DNA of 16,457 nt from an uncultured Collinsella sp. (lineage in GTDB: Bacteria > Actinomycetota > Coriobacteriia > Coriobacteriales > Coriobacteriaceae). Where the stretch lies: NCBI GenBank assembly GCA_938023705.1, contig CALJDJ010000023.1, positions 1 to 16,457 of the forward strand, read 5' to 3'. The notes under the pieces were generated by a model, which was not told where the DNA came from, ran no database searches, and saw only the letters and a list, made by a program, of their open reading frames with translations. Both the position numbers and the translations under genes were made by a program. Shown piece by piece: positions 14,080 to 16,457 of the stretch. Every line of letters begins with the position of its first letter. Within the stretch, counting starts at the first letter, position 1.

Positions 14080-16110
14080 CTACAGCTCGTTGGCCGCGTG
14101 ATATGCCGTGCGAATGGCGCTCGCAATGTCGGCGGTGCGCTCGCCCGAGCAGTCGCCCACGCAGGTCACGGGCACCGTCACGCCGTCCAGGTCAAACGCG
14201 TTGGCCTTGGAGCCTACGGCCATCACCACGTAATCGCAGGCGATCTTCACCGGCTCCTCGGCGCCGTCCTCGGTGGTGCGAATGGCCTCCACGCCCTCGT
14301 CGGTAATGGCGGTCAGGCGGGTCTTAACGTGCTGCTCCACGTTGTGCTCTGCGAAGTCGCTCATGATCAGCGGCAGAATGGTCTCGGACTCGCCCGCGGC
14401 AATCTTGTCGAGCATCTCGACAATCGCCACCTCGCAGCCGTGCTGCAGCAGGTACTCGGCAGTCTCGGTGCCCACCAGGCCGCCGCCGATAACGGCGACG
14501 CGGCCCGTAAGCTCCACCTTGCCGGCCAGCACGTCCCAGCTCGAGACGACCTTCTCCGAGTCGGCACCCGGAACGGGGATGACCACGTCGTGTGCACCCA
14601 CGGCCACAATCGCGGCGTCGGCGGCGTTGAGTTCCTCGGCCGTAGCGGCGTGGTTGAGCTCAGCCTTCACGCCCAGGCCGGGCAGGATCTTCTCGTAGTA
14701 CTCGACCGAGCGCATAATCTCGTCCTTGCGCGGAGGCGCGGCCGCCAGCACAATCTGGCCGCCCAGATGATCGCTCGCCTCGTAGACAGTCACGTCGTAG
14801 CCGCGCTTGGCCGCCACGCGCGCGGCCTCCAGGCCGGCAATACCGCCGCCCACCACGGCGATCTTCTTGTCGCCCTCGCCCGGCTTGATGGCGACGGTCG
14901 CCTCGTCGCCGTTCTCGGCATTAAGCACGCACGAAATGTACTTGCGGTTTTGAATCGCGTCGACGCAGCCCTTGTTGCAGTTGAGGCACTCGCGGATGGG
15001 CTCACCCGTGGCGGCCTTCAGCGCAATGTCGGGGTCGCACATGAGTGAGCGGCCATAGGCGATGATGTCAGCCGCGCCGTCTTCCAGAATCTTCTCGCCG
15101 GCCTCGACCGAGACCACGCGACCGACGGTTGCCACCGGCACGGAGACCAGGGCCTTAACGCGCTCGGCCACCGGCAGCGTCCAGTTGTAGGGCATGGCAC
15201 CCATGGGCGGAATGGTGTCACCCATGTTGCCGGTGTGGTTGGCCTGTGCGACCTGGATCATATCGATGCCCGCGCCCTCGAGCAGCTTGGCAAACTCGCA
15301 GGCCTCGTCGGGCTGCAGGCCGCCCTTGCCGCGCGGCGTGCCGTCGGGGTTCTCCATGATCACGGGGAGCTTGTACTCCACCATCAGCTGCGGCGCGGCT
15401 TCCTTAATGGCGGCGACGACCTCCAGCGCGTAGCGGACGCGGTTCTCGAACGAGCCACCGTACTCGTCGGTGCGCTGGTTGAGGATGGCCGAGCACAGCG
15501 AACCCACCAGACGGTCGCCGTGGACCTCGATGGCGTCGATGCCGGCCTGCTGCGCGCGGGCGGCCGAGGCGGCGATGGCCTCCTTGATCTGGGTGAGCTG
15601 CTCTACGCTCGCCTCGTTCACAAAGTGCTGCATGTCGTGGTGCAGCTTGGCATATGCCTGCTTGCGGATCTCGTTGGACTCGGCCATCTTGGCGGCGAAG
15701 GCCTCCTCGTCGCCGGCGGCCTTGGCCTCCTGCGCGGCCTTGGCAGCGGCCATGGAACCCATGACCATGCGGCCGACGCCGGGCACGTCGTACTCGGGGT
15801 GGAACAGCTGCAGCGCGACCTTGGCGCCGTGCTTGTGAACGGCGTCGGCCAGCGCCTTAAACGTGGGGATCTGGGCGTCGGTCGCTAACTTGGGCGTGGG
15901 GCTTGCGGTCATAACGGGAGCGACGTCACCGATGACGATGTAGCTCACGCCGCCACGGGCCAGGCGCTCGTAAAAAGCCAGGCTGCGCTCGCCGATGGAA
16001 CCGTCGCGCTCCTCGTAGCCGGTGGTCAGCGGCGGGAACATAATGCGGTTCTTGAGCTCAAGGGGGCCAACCGTAATGGGCTGGAGCAGCTTGGATGCAG
16101 GTGCGGTCAT
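14080..16110 (-). CDS. NADH:flavin oxidoreductase, 2,4-dienoyl-CoA reductase/BaiCD-BaiH type, 676 aa
   Basis: This is a predicted cytoplasmic enoate reductase that passes electrons from NAD(P)H via FAD, a 4Fe-4S cluster and FMN to an activated C=C bond. The order is as in E. coli FadH (about 670 aa). An Old Yellow Enzyme TIM barrel (1 to about 370) holds LKNRIMFPPL and RTDEYGGSFENR. The cluster ligands are Cys375, 378, 382 and 394 (C-x2-C-x3-C-x11-C). Nucleotide-binding GGGIAG (421-426) and GGGLVG (542-547) follow, then CVGDCSGERT near the C-terminus. The usual HGAHGYL of the family reads HGDRLVGSL here, and an Ala-rich stretch (MAAAKAAQEAKAAGDEEAF) sits within the barrel, so the substrate is uncertain; a fatty, bile-acid or aromatic enoate is possible. 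ATG 16110 is chosen because GAGAGGA lies 6 nt upstream. The ATG at 16116 touches that site. It is a separate transcription unit from the surface operon. Confidence 0.95.
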   Translation of the reverse strand: MTAPASKLLQPITVGPLELKNRIMFPPLTTGYEERDGSIGERSLAFYERLARGGVSYIVIGDVAPVMTASPTPKLATDAQIPTFKALADAVHKHGAKVALQLFHPEYDVPGVGRMVMGSMAAAKAAQEAKAAGDEEAFAAKMAESNEIRKQAYAKLHHDMQHFVNEASVEQLTQIKEAIAASAARAQQAGIDAIEVHGDRLVGSLCSAILNQRTDEYGGSFENRVRYALEVVAAIKEAAPQLMVEYKLPVIMENPDGTPRGKGGLQPDEACEFAKLLEGAGIDMIQVAQANHTGNMGDTIPPMGAMPYNWTLPVAERVKALVSVPVATVGRVVSVEAGEKILEDGAADIIAYGRSLMCDPDIALKAATGEPIRECLNCNKGCVDAIQNRKYISCVLNAENGDEATVAIKPGEGDKKIAVVGGGIAGLEAARVAAKRGYDVTVYEASDHLGGQIVLAAAPPRKDEIMRSVEYYEKILPGLGVKAELNHAATAEELNAADAAIVAVGAHDVVIPVPGADSEKVVSSWDVLAGKVELTGRVAVIGGGLVGTETAEYLLQHGCEVAIVEMLDKIAAGESETILPLIMSDFAEHNVEQHVKTRLTAITDEGVEAIRTTEDGAEEPVKIACDYVVMAVGSKANAFDLDGVTVPVTCVGDCSGERTADIASAIRTAYHAANEL

Positions 16111-16116
16111 GGACAT

Positions 16117-16123
16117 TCCTCTC
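16117..16123 (-). promoter_or_regulatory. Ribosome binding site that decides the oxidoreductase start
   Basis: GAGAGGA on the minus strand lies 6 nt before the ATG at 16110 and directly abuts the in-frame ATG at 16116. Normal spacing favours 16110, which removes Met-Ser from the longest reading. Confidence 0.65.
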
Positions 16124-16162
16124 TTGTAGGCGCGGCGGCGATGTTGCCGCGTAGTTGTCTAG

Positions 16163-16192
16163 AGGATATGGCATGGGAGCACAGTGGCGCAA
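16163..16192 (-). promoter_or_regulatory. Weak candidate promoter of the oxidoreductase
   Basis: On the minus strand TTGCGC (16187-16192) and TATCCT (16163-16168) are 18 nt apart, with 3 of 6 and 4 of 6 consensus bases. The start would fall near 16156, giving a leader of about 46 nt. No better pair was seen between the gene and the inverted repeats. Confidence 0.22.
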
Positions 16193-16245
16193 CGGAAATC
16201 GGCAGACAGCAGGTAGCGGCAGGTGGATGGGGCGGGGCCGGCTGC

Positions 16246-16314
16246 CGGTTTGTCTCGATCTGTAACAGTAAGACCCTATTTTGCCGAGCAACTGTTACAG
16301 ATCGAGACAAACCG
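16246..16314. repeat. Long inverted repeat, REP-like hairpin 1
   Basis: Perfect 24-bp arms (16246-16269 and 16291-16314) flank a 21-nt centre. The arm contains TCTCGATCTGTAACA, which is shared with hairpin 2. There is no U-tract on either side, and the arms are far longer than those of the intrinsic terminators in this window. It resembles a dispersed palindromic element or a small transposon-derived hairpin rather than a simple terminator. Confidence 0.8.
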
Positions 16315-16333
16315 AAACCGTCCCGGCGGAAAA

Positions 16334-16388
16334 TCTCAATCTGTAACATCTACAGGCCAAAAACGACCCTAGATGTTACAGATCGAGA
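16334..16388. repeat. Long inverted repeat, REP-like hairpin 2
   Basis: Arms 16334-16352 and 16370-16388 pair at 18 of 19 positions, with one mismatch at 16338/16384, around a 17-nt centre. The arms carry TCTCAATCTGTAACA and its near-perfect complement, the same core as hairpin 1, 19 bp away. The centre GGCCAAAAACGACCC resembles the complement of the hairpin 1 centre (GGCAAAATAGGGTC), so hairpin 2 appears to be in the opposite orientation. Confidence 0.78.
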
Positions 16389-16428
16389 CATTCCTCTCGA
16401 CCCGGTAGCGCGCAGAGATGTGGTGTAA

Positions 16429-16450
16429 GAGGCGGGGAATGCCCCGCCTC
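16429..16450 (-). terminator. Hairpin at window edge, probable terminator of a gene beyond it
   Basis: Perfect 9-bp arms GAGGCGGGG (16429-16437) and CCCCGCCTC (16442-16450) enclose a 4-nt loop. Read on the minus strand it is followed by UUACACC, so the U-tract is poor. It most likely ends a minus-strand gene to the right of the window; a plus-strand role cannot be excluded. Confidence 0.4.
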
Positions 16451-16457
16451 CGCCCTT

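Larger units (their letters stand above)
16117..16457. other. Gene-free region upstream of the oxidoreductase
   Basis: These 341 bases contain no credible gene. The short open frames across them run through the inverted repeats and lack ribosome sites. From left to right they hold the leader and candidate promoter of the oxidoreductase, a GC-rich stretch (16201-16245), two related long inverted repeats, a short spacer, and a terminator-like hairpin at the edge. Confidence 0.6.

Noticed and set aside
13932..14306. Plus-strand frame of 124 residues across the intergenic hairpins
   Set aside because: It runs through two terminator-like hairpins and then antisense into the oxidoreductase. The product is Arg/Pro-rich and low-complexity.
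14098..15048. Plus-strand frames opposite the oxidoreductase
   Set aside because: The minus-strand frame carries complete FMN, Fe-S, FAD and NAD motifs. The opposite frames are typical shadows of GC-rich coding DNA.
16246..16388. The tandem inverted repeats as a CRISPR array
   Set aside because: There are only two units, each is itself a long palindrome, the gap is 19 bp, and no cas gene is in the window.
16141..16428. 95-residue plus-strand frame through the tandem inverted repeats
   Set aside because: Most of it is translated palindrome sequence, with no ribosome site and no recognisable domain.

Overview
The window looks like chromosomal DNA of a gut actinobacterium, most likely a Coriobacteriia such as Collinsella. 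This is inferred from the high but uneven G+C, the style of the GC-rich hairpin terminators, an anaerobe-type flavin/Fe-S enoate reductase, and TasA/camelysin-like surface proteins. No rRNA or tRNA gene is present, so the assignment is not proven. All five genes read on the minus strand, so transcription runs from right to left.

Right part (14080-16457): one complete 676-residue NADH:flavin oxidoreductase of the 2,4-dienoyl-CoA reductase/BaiCD-BaiH type, followed by two GC-rich hairpins. Its 5' region (16117-16457) holds no gene. It carries two tandem long inverted repeats that share the arm core TCTCRATCTGTAACA, and a further hairpin at the window edge that probably ends the gene beyond it.

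Middle and left part (96-13760): four closely spaced genes that look like one operon. The first three encode small proteins of 363, 279 and 314 residues. Each has a charged cytoplasmic N-terminus, one membrane span ending in [AG]-[WY]-F, and an extracellular beta-rich domain resembling the TasA/camelysin-like proteins of gut Firmicutes and Coriobacteriia. The fourth encodes a giant 3577-residue exported protein. It has a signal peptide, an acidic Asp/Ala linker, about two dozen GLUG-like G-G-h-h-G repeats (a predicted beta-helix stalk) in four clusters, and a C-terminal part of about 770 residues without those repeats. It ends without an LPXTG signal or membrane anchor. A perfect 16-bp hairpin follows its stop codon and closes the operon. 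A weak terminator-like hairpin lies just before the giant gene and may set its level relative to the three small proteins.

The likely theme is a cell-surface structure: three membrane-anchored small subunits made together with a very large repeat protein that could be an adhesin or matrix protein. This is the best candidate here for an undescribed system; its function is unknown. The 319-bp gap 13761-14079 separates the two transcription units and holds terminator hairpins, an 8-bp inverted repeat and a candidate promoter.
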